DNA of 64,000 bases from Kuschelorhynchus macadamiae (taxonomy: Eukaryota > Arthropoda > Insecta > Coleoptera > Curculionidae), in assembly GCA_030620095.1 (NCBI GenBank), contig JAUTXW010000139.1:884501-948500 (forward strand). Reading direction: 5' to 3'. Below, piece after piece: positions 35,791-49,310 of this stretch. The position numbers were made by a program, and so were the translations under genes. The notes under the pieces are model-generated. The model was not told the DNA's origin. It ran no database searches and was given only the letters and a program-made list of their open reading frames with translations. Every line of letters begins with the position of its first letter. Positions within the stretch are counted from its first letter, which is position 1.

Positions 35791-38179
35791 TGGCAAGGGG
35801 GATCTGCTATCCCTGGAAAATGCAAATATTGTATATTACACATGGTAGAAAGTTAGTTTTGCCTCCCCCTGGACAAAACTTCCTTTTGGTCATGGTTTTA
35901 GAGTGTTACGTTCATATACAAGTAGTGGATAATAGTTATGTGTGCGCCCTGATTCAGATGATCCGAAGCTCTAGCACCTAACTACTTCATCATTTCGCCT
36001 TCATACATTGTTCTGCTATGTGCAAACATATAAATTTATCAGTGACTGGCCCTAGATAGTTGAAGCAATACATTTTTTGCGTTCGAAAATTAAAATTTGT
36101 CCAAGGTGTAGTATTTATCCGACGAATTTACTATGAGAGGTTAATTAACAACCATACCAGCACTGTTCAAGCCAAACCCTTTATTAGAACCAAAGCTACG
36201 AGAGAGATATGGTCACTAAAAAAACTTACCAAAACTTACGTCAACACTAAAATCATTATGAGATAAAACTCTAAAAATTTGCTTGTGAGTTTCCTTTTGT
36301 CTCATTAATTAGATAACCTATACCAGGAAGGCGTTGACTTACCATGGCCTACTTGAAGGAAATCGCTTTGATTCATAAAATTTGGCAGCTTCGTTGGTAC
36401 TGATGCAAGGAGGTACCAAAACGAGGTAAAAGGAAAGCGAATGTCAAAACAGGGATTGTTTGTTTTTGTTGCTATTTTGACACTGCATGTGTCATTTTCT
36501 TGAAAACGATAGGGATAGCGAACCTCAAACATAAGTTTCAGGATCCAGCTTAAGACGGGCATTAAATTATTCTTCGTTTTATACAGTTTGCATTTATTCT
36601 TTAAAAAGACTCTATGGATGGATAATAAAAATTGATATTGATTTGTTGAATGTATTTTCTCTAGTATTTGTGTAACATGCATTCTATATTTGTGTAGATA
36701 GCCAGAAAATAAGTTGATATTATTTTAATTTGAATGTTACGTGGAACCTCTCGTGCGCTACATTACATAATTACAAGCTTGAATTAGACAAGTGACTCTA
36801 CACGTTACAATAGTCGAACTTTCTCGCCTACTATAATCGTTATTAACACAGGCAATAGCAAAAAGACAAAAGAGTAGGATGATGCTCTCCTCTTAACACT
36901 GCCAGTGTATTGTAGTGACTCAGGCAGTTTTTTTGTTTAGAAACTATGACCATAATTAACTAGCAATAAATGGAAGATTAATCTGCAATATTTTGTTACG
37001 AAAAATAATTAGTTATAGAAAATTACAACAACAATGTATACAACCAGGGTTAAAACATATATCTATTCCAATTTTTTCGAAACTAATTTTAGCCACAACT
37101 CCACAAAAACCAAGTGGCGTAACTAAATCTATAGAAATTTATTTCGAAGGGTATGTTCAATTCTTTTTGTAGGACTTTAAAAAATAATACCGGATTTCTG
37201 ACAAGTATAAGGCGTATTCTCGGAAGCGTATAGGAGAAGTCGAAACAACCCTGTTTTTTAAAAAAAAAGTCCTGAAATGCCCCTTAACGGAGATGCAGGT
37301 CCTCAAAGGCATACTTAACGATATTCCTTTTCAGCTCTAACTTTTGGATTGAGTTGTATAATTTAGTGACATTTTAGTATTTTATGTAGGCTATAAAGAC
37401 TCATTTAACCATACTACAGTAGTTCTTTTAGATCTTCAGGGATATCAGGGACGTACTTGCCACCGCACTCACTGAAAACTACTATTTATTAAAATGCTTT
37501 GGTCATTCTTCTTTAAAAAAAGTACTCTACATTTATTTTGTTTCGATAAAATTAACAATTTTTGAAAAAATCAGATTTTTGTATAATACGTTGAAGCATT
37601 ATTGACTTTAAAAATTTATTTAATAATTAAGTGTATTAACATTATTAACAACATAAGCTATAATTATATAGAGAAGGGAACACTGAATTTTTTTGAGATT
37701 TTCGAAATCGCTAAGCCCAATGCGTTGCTTCTTTTTATTTACTTAAGCAGACTTTGGTAAAGGGGGCCCTGTACTTCTATATTCCTTATCCGACGGGTGT
37801 TTTCCCGTTGCACTTAAAACAATATTCCAGGTCTCGAATTTCCTTGCAGGGGTATGTTATTATTTCTATCAGGTTTTTTCCCATAAAAAGAAATTCAACG
37901 GAATCATGTCAGGTCATAAAATACACCTACGAACCAAATTGCTAAAAAGGGGCGTTTCACCGTCGTGAATGAACTACATCTGATTTCTAATTTCGAAGGG
38001 CGCATATTCTAGTAAATCGTCTAAGTTTTGTTGCAAGAATTACAAATACAAGGCACGGTTTAATATGTCTTCGAAAAGGACGATCTAATGAGATGATCCC
38101 GAATAATGTCCGCCCACACGTAAATTATGAGCCTTTATTGGTGAAATGTATGTACTATTGCATGGAATTATGTTTATTA
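35791..38179. other. Spacer with one unexplained antisense frame
   Basis: At 35775-35900 a G/C-rich patch has alternating GGATCTGC..CCCTGGAAAA and GCCTCCCCCTGGACAAAA words. The antisense frame at 36305-36682 is listed separately. No other structure is recognised. Confidence 0.4.
36305..36682 (-). other. Unrecognised 125-codon open frame
   Basis: A single open minus-strand frame of 125 codons starts at ATG 36682. Composition is mixed (Phe, Leu, Ser, Trp, Tyr and Pro are all present) and not low-complexity. No signal peptide or clear membrane segment is seen, and no family is recognised. It lies between BEL/Pao and hAT remains, so transposon origin or chance is more likely than a host gene. 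Confidence 0.2.
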
Positions 38180-38945
38180 GTTTCTCCGTCTCTGGTGAAA
38201 CCGGCTTTGTTTGACCCAAATTTTAAAAAACAAAACCAAACTTACAATATATATTGAGGAACCTCTTGCACCAGCCCTTGATATTCTCGAAGGTGACTTA
38301 AATTCTTACGGTTACGTATTACCTAGAATATTAAGCCTCGACCAAAAATTTTACAAACTGCGCGAGAAAAATTACATGTCTAGATTATTAAAGGCAGGAA
38401 TAAAACGCCTAAAAACAGATTTCGGTATCTCTTTAAACTAAATCTAAATGAGCCAAAGTCTAAAGAAGCAATTGTTGCCACAACCACTCATCCTGGATTT
38501 AAATTTAGAGTGCTGAATCTAATAATTGGCAAATATGATATAGATGGTAGTATGATTTTTGCTAACGATATAAAAACATGTTTAACCAATAAGTCTGAAG
38601 TACTACATAAGAAAAGCCATAAAAATGTATCTGTCCCTATCAAGCAAAATACTTATAATTATGATAACAGTTTTTTTGAATTCAAATAAAACAGTTTGTG
38701 TGGAACAATTTACTGACATGAGAAGCTCTGTTGATTTAGAAGTTCTACACTATACTCAAGAGGAATCTCGCGACGTAAAACTTTTATTCAAGTATCCTTT
38801 TGTAAAAACTTATATATTCGGTAACTACAACACGCTCCTACCTTTAGTACTTGTTAAAAGAGTGTTCCCTTTTGCCACGTTTTTAAATACTCCGTGGGGC
38901 CATGCTTTATTTGACTTACATTTTGAGTCATATTACTGCTTCTGA
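38180..38945 (+). pseudogene. hAT transposase, C-terminal part (remnant)
   Basis: The frame contains IYIEEPLAPALDILEGDLN and GYVLPRILSLDQKFYKL. LKAGIKRLKTDFG follows, then in another frame PKSKEAIVATTTHPGFKFR. This is the alpha-helical region before the hAT dimerisation domain in ZBED-like hAT transposases ('M.PLA.ALD.LQGE....G...P.LL.L', 'L..GI.KRFG', 'K...LA..SHPKFKL'). From about 38700 the dimerisation domain itself follows as LLFKYPFVKTYIFGNYNTLLP and VKRVFPFATFLNTPWGHAL ('YP.VK..F..YN..LPSSAPVERLFSFA..I.TP.R..LSD'). Frame changes near 38435 and 38690 and the missing catalytic N-terminal half make it inactive. Confidence 0.85.
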
Positions 38946-41309
38946 AATGAAATGAAGTGTTCCTAATTTCCTAATATTCCTAATATTTCCTAACAGTTTC
39001 TAATATTTTTGTATATTATTGTATTGCCATATATGTTTATTATATTTTTGGCATACTTCTTTAAGATAAATCAGGTAATAAAAGAAGATACCTATTAGTG
39101 CAAATTAACGTGTACTTTGTGATTTCTTTTTGGTTTTGACACATTTTTACCGTTATATTTTACTCACATTAACTGTAGGCTGTAGGTATGTTGTAGGTGG
39201 TAAATATTCATATTTTTATATTATTTAATTTTATTTAGACTTATATGTTGTTTTAAAGTCGAAATATAACTGGATAAAATACCAACGTTCTAAAAGATTC
39301 AATATATACTTCTTCTATTATTTATTTATTGTTTTTTGAGTGTGTTGTGATTACAGTGGGTTGTATGTTTTATTCATGTTACCTGTCGTAAAATTACCAT
39401 TGTGATTGTGGAGTCATAGATGTTTAAATATACGTATGTTCCTTTTTTCTTAATATAATAAAGGTAAAAAATACATTACCTAACCTAATACGTTACGAAA
39501 CTTAATACATAGTATACACATCGAATGTTATTAGAAGTGTTATATAATAATAGTATAATACGTAACAAGTGTTGAAAGCTGAAATTTTTAAACGATGAGG
39601 TATTTAGAAAACTTTTGAGTTTGAAAACAAGCATTTTCACATAAGTAATGAGCACTATTTTTACTACCACAACACGGAAACTTTAGTAGGACTATTATTT
39701 CTATTGTTATTTACTTTTCAAGATTAGTGTTGAAAAAATGGTTTTCAACTCCCACGCGATATAAGGAATTTTTTAAACAAGTTAACAGTTTCTACATTGT
39801 CTGTTTCATATATGGTCGTATGAAAACGTTTTTCGTAGGAAAACGATTTCCTTACATTTTTAGAGCTAACTGTTATTACATGAATACAAACAACTGATTG
39901 ATAAAGCATTACGTTCTAATTTTTATATTCAGTATTTGTAGAGGTAGAACTAAGTGTACTGAGGTCAAATTCGAACAACCACTTTGTCTTAGTGTAAAAA
40001 AGTCTTCCCTGCGACAATTAGGTTTTGCAGGAGTAGTAAACGTTGATTAGTCCTAATTTTTCTTTGATTGCAATGATGCCTTAGTTTTACGCATTACACC
40101 TAATAATTTTCAGATATTTTATTACAAAATGCAAACAGTGAACAGAACTAGCCGTTACTTCAAATAGTTGGGTGGAAATTTTAAAGAAGTGTTTTTCTTT
40201 ACTTATTTAAAGAGACACATGTGATTAGTCTTGAAGTGTTGATAATATGAAATTTAATAGCGTTGCAGATTGAATCAGACGTCAAGGATACCTAGGAGTA
40301 TAATAGTGAAATATCACGTTTTTTTCTATTTTTTTCGAGATTGTTTTTTAGATTATAAATAAATAAATTTTGTAAGTTTTGATACACACCTCTTCAGGAC
40401 CCAACTTCACCATTTGGCCGGAAAGTTCGCAATCAAAGTTTTAAATCTAAGTCTACTGAAACTGTGCGGGAGGCCGGACTGTTTATTCTTTGTAAGATTT
40501 TATTTACTTTTTAGCAAATGGTCTTTTTATTTTTTGTTACATGACTAAGCAGCAAGGCGATATGTTAAGCGTTGTAGAAAATTTGCAGTGTTATGGTTTG
40601 CCAAATTATGTGGATTGAAAACGTTGGTAATACGGTAGGTTGCCATTTAGTGATGATGAAAAACACAAATGTAGGTAACTGTTCGACATGATGGAGTTTG
40701 GATTGAACCATTGAGCTATTTTAAAACTGTAATTCGGTGGATGGAACACCACGGCGTTCGTTTTGGAAGTTTCTTTATATGGAGTTAACGCCTGGTTTTT
40801 CTAATACCTTTTAAGATCAGTTCAGATCTGGCAAACACTGTAAAATCTAAGAGTTATTGCTTTCAATTGCCTGTTTTTAAATCAGCACTCTAAAATTAAT
40901 GTGTTGTATTTTAATTGTATCCCTTTACTTTGTAGGACGTACTTTTGTACTTTTCATAAGAAATTTTTGGTAGTTATGGTTGAATTTAATTTAAACAAAT
41001 ATAGTTTACAAATTAAAATAATCAGACGATCAGAATAAATAATAAAATATGCACTGGAGAAAACCGATGTTAGTCATCTATATAAAACATTTTCATAATT
41101 TGTACACATTGTTTTAGAGAAAACAATATTGAAAATTTCAAATATAGTCATTCCACAACAGAAGAACTGAGATCCATCTGATCTTTTGTAGTTTTGATTT
41201 AGTTTCACTGGCACATACTGAGAAAATCAAGTATTATACACAAATATGGCCTATATGTAACGATTTCGCGCTAGTTTCCTTCAAGCAATTTATAATCGTC
41301 TAACGAAAA
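38946..41309. other. AT-rich spacer, no gene recognised
   Basis: The sequence near 40540-40800 has several short frames with charged residues (DDEKHKCR, IRWMEHHGVRFG) that look like decayed coding DNA of unknown origin. Nothing else stands out. Confidence 0.4.
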
Positions 41310-42420
41310 GTTCACTGTATGACGGCGGTCGTTACAAAACGCATCTTAAGCGAAAGTGGGTGCGAAAAATAGTGGAAAGTTAGCGGCGTAGCTAAAAAAA
41401 CTACTTACCCTATTGACTTTAAAAGTTGGTCAAAAATTAAGGGCCATATGGGGCTGACCTGGTAACATTTCAGTAAAAATCCATGCAATATGGCGAAACA
41501 AAGTGTTAAAAAAAATATTCTAAAGGTCTACTTATTCAATTTCCTTTAAAATTTTGCACAAAAGACAAATGCTCCGTAGGAATTAACTGGTAAAATTTTG
41601 GTACGTATCCAAGACAAAGAACTTAATCAAATATTAAAAAATTACTAAGTGGATTGATTTAAAATTTTGTGCATTATTTAATTGTGATATAAAGATGAAC
41701 TGGTATAATAGTAAATCGAACTCGAGATGGCGGCCAAATAAAATATTTGTAATAGTGAACAAAATCACCTTTTACATATCTTCACGTGTTAGCATTTCTA
41801 AATGGCAAATGTCATTGTCTGTTTCTCAGTTCGCGGCATAGCTTAAAAACTACTTACCCGATCGATTTCAAATTTTGGTTAAAATTTAATGGTCATATAG
41901 GGATAACCTGTTAATATTTTAGTAAAAATCCAATATGGCGCAACAACATGGCGGCCTAGTGAAACGTTAAAAAAATAATGATTGAAAAACTGATTATCCA
42001 ATTTATATCAAATTTTGCACGAAATTCAAGTATTATATGATAATGAACTGGTAACATTCTGTTATGAATCCAAGATCGCAAAACAAAATGGCAACCTAAT
42101 AAAATATTTAAAAAAACAGTGTGAAAAAACTACTTACTTGATTAATTTAAAATTTTTGGGAAATTATTGAGGGTTGTAATCTAGTAAATTTGTAGTACGA
42201 ATTCAAGATGGCGGAATAAAATAGCGGCCAAATAAAATGTTTAAAAAATCAACGTAAAAAAATCTTCTTCGATCTACTTTAAGTTTTGCACAAGAATTAA
42301 ATCTGATACAGAGATAAACTGATAAGAATTCAACAGCACGAATAAAATAGCGATGTATCACCGTAAAAACTACTCATTCAATGTATTTAAATTATGCCTT
42401 AGAATTTACCGATTTTTTTT
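41310..42420 (+). repeat. GATGGCGG dispersed repeat, copy E (two in tandem)
   Basis: Two family members stand head to tail. The first has three subunits from about 41398. The second restarts with its own head (CTGTTTCTCAGTTCGCGGC, about 41820) and has four more. Subunits of about 120-145 bp share 'TGAACTGGTAA', 'CAAGATGGCGG' or 'CCAATATGGCGCAACAACATGG', then 'GCGGCC.AATAAAAT'. Confidence 0.75.
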
Positions 42421-44289
42421 TTATGTATTTCTGTCTTTTATGTCTTATTGGATAACTGTATCAAAGAAACGTAATTATCATTGTGACAGTGGCAACATTT
42501 AGTTTTAAGTAAACAGTTTCTATGGGCAAATCACCGGTAATTTGTGTACAAAATTGAATTTTTAAATATTTTTGTGTAGTGTGCACCGAAATATCTAGTA
42601 CCATGGAGTGAAATCGATAATACCCGAACCGTTCTCCACGAAATTACACAGACAAATATTTGGCCATGTCGTCATAATTAACGCTCCAAACACATCCTGT
42701 TTACCGAAACTATTTCTTCGATTTACTGACAAATTTTTCAACAGTCACTCACTGTTTTTCATTCTCTTTTTCTAATAAATTTTCAGGTGTAAGAGTATCT
42801 TCACCTGCTTTTATTGCCCATCTAACTGACGGGTTTGTTTGTGTATCACATTTGATATCTGCTTACACCTGTTGCTCGCTGGCATTTTTTTACATTCACA
42901 TACGGATTAGGTTACCTGTAAAAAAATAGTTTTGGGCATGCATCAAGCCGAATTGATTTATGATAGAAAATCCATTTGCTTAGCAGGTGACCAGAAATTG
43001 TGTTTTTATTTTATTCTCCTATTGGAGGCCTAAATTATTATCAGTTACGCTGCACAAGAATATAATTTAATAGTTATATAATTAGATTTTACTACATGAA
43101 ACATAATTTTAACTTTTCAAGTAAAAATGTTTTTTTCGAAAAAAAATCTAAAATAGTTGTAATAAAGTTAATATCTGCTCCTTAACAAAATATATAATTG
43201 TATTAATTTTTATATATTTTTTATATAAATTTTTCACTGCCAATGTTTATTTGAATCATTTTTTAGAGATTTCGTTTCCAAAACTGGTGATTACTGCAAT
43301 TCGATGAAGTTGATTTATTTTTCAAGAAATCTAAACAACTTAGCATTAATTTACTGTTAATAAAAAATTATATTTTTTATTTTGAAGGGAAATTAATTAC
43401 GGAGGTAATAATTTTATTTAGGTAGAAAATTAAAATTCCAGTTTGAAAATGTTGAGGTTCTTGTTGCAAAGTTCTAATAATTATAAACGTTTCGGGTATA
43501 TGCCGACATGTTGGTTATTTAGAATAAAATAAATAACCGAAAAAATATAAGCGGATTTATCCTTGGAACTGTTCATTGTTATTGAAATAACTTTAGAAAT
43601 TTTATAAAATGTGTCGTTTTATTTCTAGTTCCTACTAACTCAATACGTTAGCTATTTTCCGGAGTAATATATTTTAGTCACAAAATTAAATGATTGTTTT
43701 TCTTTCTTCTAGGAATAACATAAAATATCTTTAAAAATATTTTTTTACATATTTTAGAATACTTGTGTTACACTGTACAGTAGTTTTCTGTTTGTCACAG
43801 CATACCTATTCATTTGATAACATTTACACCACCTTATTGTCTCAGATATTTATAAAAACCATCTCATCCATAATTAGATTTTATTAAAATGATCCTCAAG
43901 TTTTTAAATGTATTTATTTAACAAAACTGAACAGTTTGGTAATAAACTTTATTAAAAATAGAAATTTATGATAAAGTTTTTGGCTGAGAAATAGTTTTGC
44001 TAATTTTGTCCTTCTTAAGCAAATTCTTTCATTTGGAAAGTTGGATGGTATTTTTAAAAAATAATATTTATAATAATAAGCTTTTAACTTAAAATCGAAG
44101 TAAAAGCAATTTTTTTTTCAAAAATATAGTATACCTTACTAGAAAAATACAAACAGTAACCCCATATATTGAATTAAAATCAATTACTCTCACCAGAAGA
44201 CGTTTTCGGGCAATTTTTATTCACCTTCAAGATGAACTATTTTGTTATTGGCTCAAAAATTTAGAACAACGATTCAGTCGAGAAAAAAT
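42421..44289. other. AT-rich spacer, no gene recognised
   Basis: Only A/T runs and short chance frames are visible. Confidence 0.5.
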
Positions 44290-45100
44290 GTAGGACAATC
44301 CAGCATCAATATCCTTTAGATGACCTACTGAAAATTGTAGAAATTTTGGCTAATCATATAAATCAAATTTCCGTTAGAAAAATTGCATTAGAAATGTGAA
44401 AAAGCAAAGTTCACAGACTATTGAAAGTCTTAAAATTCAATGCGTATAAAATACACACCTTTCATTGTTACGAAAAACGAGTGTTTTTGTCTTAAACAAT
44501 TTTAGACTTTCTCCGAGAATATCCAAGAACGAAATTTATAGAGTCAGATGAAGCTATTTTTTATGTAAGTGGACGAGTAAACAAGCATAACTGTCATATT
44601 TAGGGAAGTGAGAATCCACGTGATTTTAATGCATTTGAACGAGATTCGTCAAAAGTGTCTGTGTGATGTGGCATTTCTCCGACAAAAATGTATGGACCGT
44701 TCTCCTTTATGGAAAACGTACGAGAAAATAATTACACAGATATGGAAGAAAACTTTTTTTACTCATAAATTGATCAAGACTGAATTGTTGTGTTTTTCAA
44801 CAAGACGGCGCTTCAGTACATTTTTCGATGATTGCTCGAGAATCTGTCAACAGAAAATTTTCTGGCCGGTGAATAGGTAGAGCAGGTCCAATCGAATGGC
44901 CACCTTATTCTCCTATTATGTCTATCTGCGATGGAGCGATGTTATAATTTGATCTACACATTGGAGGAACTGATTAATAACATAAAGAATTTGATAAAAA
45001 ATAGTCTTTAAGATATGCTGCAAAACGCATTTCATCATCTGATTGTAGTGCATAAAAGTTAATGGCGGGCACTGTCAACAAATGGTTTATTAATTTGTGC
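44290..45100 (+). pseudogene. mariner-like transposase remnant 2
   Basis: The plus strand carries most of a mariner transposase across frame breaks. There is a helix-turn-helix-like ISVRKIALEM and KSKVHRLLKVLKFNAYKIH. Then come DFLREYPRTKFIESDEAIFY with a catalytic Asp, VSGRVNKHNCHI, GSENPRDFNAFERDSSKVSV with WCGISPTKMYGPF, ENVRENNYTDMEENFF, VVFQQDGASVHFSMIARESV with the second Asp, and GRAGPIEWPPYSP. The third acidic residue, normally in 'SPDLTP.D', is lost (SPIMS). Several stop codons occur. It is much more complete than remnant 1 at 5.5 kb but equally dead. A TACAGGGTGTTTCATTT word follows at about 45229. Its direction fits the start of another element rather than the end of this one. Confidence 0.85.
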
Positions 45101-45413
45101 TATTAAGTTTATTTAGTTTATGTTATATAATTTATTTAAGTTAAGTTGAATTGATAATAGATGAAAACAATGTATACATTTTTGAAAAGTAGAAAGGTCA
45201 GTCATTCTTCTTGTGATAAAATGTACAGGGTGTTTCATTTAAAATAATCGAATAATATTCATTAAAACAAATACTTATTTAAAAAAAAAACATCACAAAG
45301 GATTTGGAGAATTGGGAACAACGTCAAAAAATTCTTAGTTATTCTGTCTAAACAGCGGTAAATTTATTATGATTTAATAAAAATGTTTATAAAATTTAAT
45401 AATATATAATATA

Positions 45414-45516
<103 letters not shown>

Positions 45517-45616
45517 TGATAGTATGTTTTCATTCCACTTACACCAACGTCATAACAAGAAAATGATCCTTGTTTGGAACATGTTCTGCATCACAGCAGA
45601 CACAATGATCCATTTT

Positions 45617-45673
45617 AGTCAAACGACGATCGCGATTTCGCTCTTATTAGAGCTCATCAGGCCGCCATAGACT
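45617..45673 (-). ncRNA. Type I hammerhead ribozyme, unit 1
   Basis: Read 5'-3' on the minus strand: stem I 5' side (AGTC, TAT, GGCGGC), core CTGATGA (45660-45654), stem II GCTCT/AGAGC with loop AATA (45653-45640), core GAAA (45639-45636), a short stem III within ATCGCGAT, cleavage-site C (45628) preceded by U, then stem I 3' side (GTCGTT, T, GACT; 45627-45617). Stem I pairs as six base pairs (three are G-U), a T/TAT internal loop, then four pairs, the layout needed for the loop-loop contact of fast natural hammerheads. All invariant core bases are present. Predicted cleavage is between 45628 and 45627. The very short, palindromic stem III suggests cleavage as a dimer. Confidence 0.85.
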
Positions 45674-45894
45674 AGCCAGCCCCGTGTAGGGCAAAGGCAC
45701 AAAATTGAGTCACAAAAACAACTACTCCGCTGGCTAATACCACGACCGGCATTGAATTACATTGTGACTCCTGGCTTTCGTTGGGAGTATTAAATGATAG
45801 TATGTTTTCATTCCACTTACACCAACGTCATAACAAGAAAATGATCCTTGTTTGGAACATGTTCTGCATCACAGCAGACACAATGATCCATTTT

Positions 45895-45951
45895 AGTCAA
45901 ACGACGATCGCGATTTCGCTCTTATTAGAGCTCATCAGGCCGCCATAGACT
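45895..45951 (-). ncRNA. Type I hammerhead ribozyme, unit 2
   Basis: Same sequence and predicted fold as unit 1, 278 bp further on. Confidence 0.85.
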
Positions 45952-46172
45952 AGCCAGCCCCGTGTAGGGCAAAGGCACAAAATTGAGTCACAAAAACAAC
46001 TACTCCGCTGGCTAATACCACGACCGGCATTGAATTACATTGTGACTCCTGGCTTTCGTTGGGAGTATTAAATGATAGTATGTTTTCATTCCACTTACAC
46101 CAACGTTATAACAAGAAAATGATCCTTGTTTGGAACATGTTCTGCATCACAGCAGACACAATGATCCATTTT

Positions 46173-46229
46173 AGTCAAACGACGATCGCGATTTCGCTCT
46201 TATTAGAGCTCATCAGGCCGCCATAGACT
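46173..46229 (-). ncRNA. Type I hammerhead ribozyme, unit 3
   Basis: Same sequence and predicted fold as units 1 and 2. The fourth unit keeps only the cleavage-site half (46450-46474) and lacks the CTGATGA core, so it should be inactive in cis. Confidence 0.85.
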
Positions 46230-46471
46230 AGCCAGCCCCGTGTGGGCAAAGGCACAAAATTGAGTCACAAAAACAACTACTCCGCTGGCTAATACCACGA
46301 CCGGCATTGAATTACATTGTGACTCCTGGCTTTCGTTGGGAGTATTAAATGATAGTATGTTTTCATTCCACTTACACCAACGTCATAACAAGAAAATGAT
46401 CCTTGTTTGGAACATGTTCTGCATCACAGCAGACACAATGATCCATTTTAGTCAAACGACGATCGCGATTT

Positions 46472-48486
<2,015 letters not shown>

Positions 48487-48630
48487 AGTGCTGTAGATGG
48501 ATGTAAGAATAAGAGCTGCCGTGTAGCAGATGAAAGAACGCAAGTCCAGAAAACTTGAGTTCATGGGTTCGAATCCTAGCGAAAGCAGATACAGTTTTTT
48601 TAATTTGTTAGTTGCAAAAATGTATAATTC
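48487..48630 (+). repeat. tRNA-Ser-like SINE remnant
   Basis: A tRNA-like head has a degenerate A box (GTGTAGCAGATG), an anticodon arm CAAGT/ACTTG closing the loop CCAGAAA (AGA at the anticodon position, as in tRNA-Ser) and a perfect B box GGTTCGAATCC (about 48570). An AT-rich tail with T runs follows. Acceptor stem pairing is poor, so it is a SINE or pseudogene, not a working tRNA. Confidence 0.6.
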
Positions 48631-48689
48631 ATGTAAATAGAAAATCACCAATGGTTTTAAAGTTAGACATTGATGTTTTTAGTTAAGAG

Positions 48690-48800
48690 ACCTAAGACGA
48701 CTGGATCCTGCCAAAATCTCTAAATTCGATAAATTGACCAATCGGATCTCCATGGTTTGAATCCACCAAATACCGCAGCACTGTATAGGGAGTCCTAACA
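48690..48800 (+). repeat. Second tRNA-like SINE fragment
   Basis: A B-box-like GGTTTGAATCC lies at about 48759, preceded by a weak A-box region, 190 bp downstream of the first SINE. No cloverleaf was found. Confidence 0.35.
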
Positions 48801-48839
48801 TAGGTAGGTCCTCTATAAAAAGAAGGTTTTATTCCTGAA

Positions 48840-49310
48840 AATTTAATTTTAACAAATATTTAGGCATTTTATTAGGCCGCTATTTCGTTTTGCGATACTG
48901 AATTCGCACTGAAACTTTACCGGTTCACACTTCATTTTTGTACAAATGTTCAAGTCAATTAAATAAATAGTTTTTTGATACTGAATTTTTAAAAATATCA
49001 TTAGGCTGCAATTTTATTCCGCCATAACGGATTTTCATAAAAAACCAGTTTCTTAATAATTTTGTTTAAATTTTGTTCCATTATATTGGATTTTGACCAA
49101 CCGTTTTATCCTCTTATAACTCTTGATTTTTGACCAAAATTTGAAGTCAATCGTGAAAGTAGTTTTTGAGCTATGCCGACTACAGACGGACAGACCGATA
49201 GTTTGACGAAAATAGGAGAACTGGTTTTTTGGGGTTCAAGGACGCTAAAATGCAAAGATCAGCAAAAGTCTCGGAGGGTGATTTTTTCACGATTATAATA
49301 CTTCCTTCTT
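48840..49310 (-). repeat. GATGGCGG dispersed repeat, copy F
   Basis: The family is read in reverse: subunits with GGCCGCTATTTCGTTTTGCG and TTCCGCCATAACGGATT, then the head AGCTATGCCGACTACAG, ACGGACAGACCG, ACGCTAAAATGCAAAGATC, CTCGGAGGGTGAT and ATAATACTTCCTTCTTATGAG. The end at about 49310 agrees with the start of copy A. Confidence 0.7.

Noticed and set aside
44608..44880. 90-codon plus frame inside mariner remnant 2
   Set aside because: It is in the wrong frame; the transposase motifs read in another frame through the same bases.
48487..48630. Functional tRNA-Ser gene
   Set aside because: The anticodon arm and B box are good, but the acceptor stem and the long variable arm do not form; a SINE head fits better.
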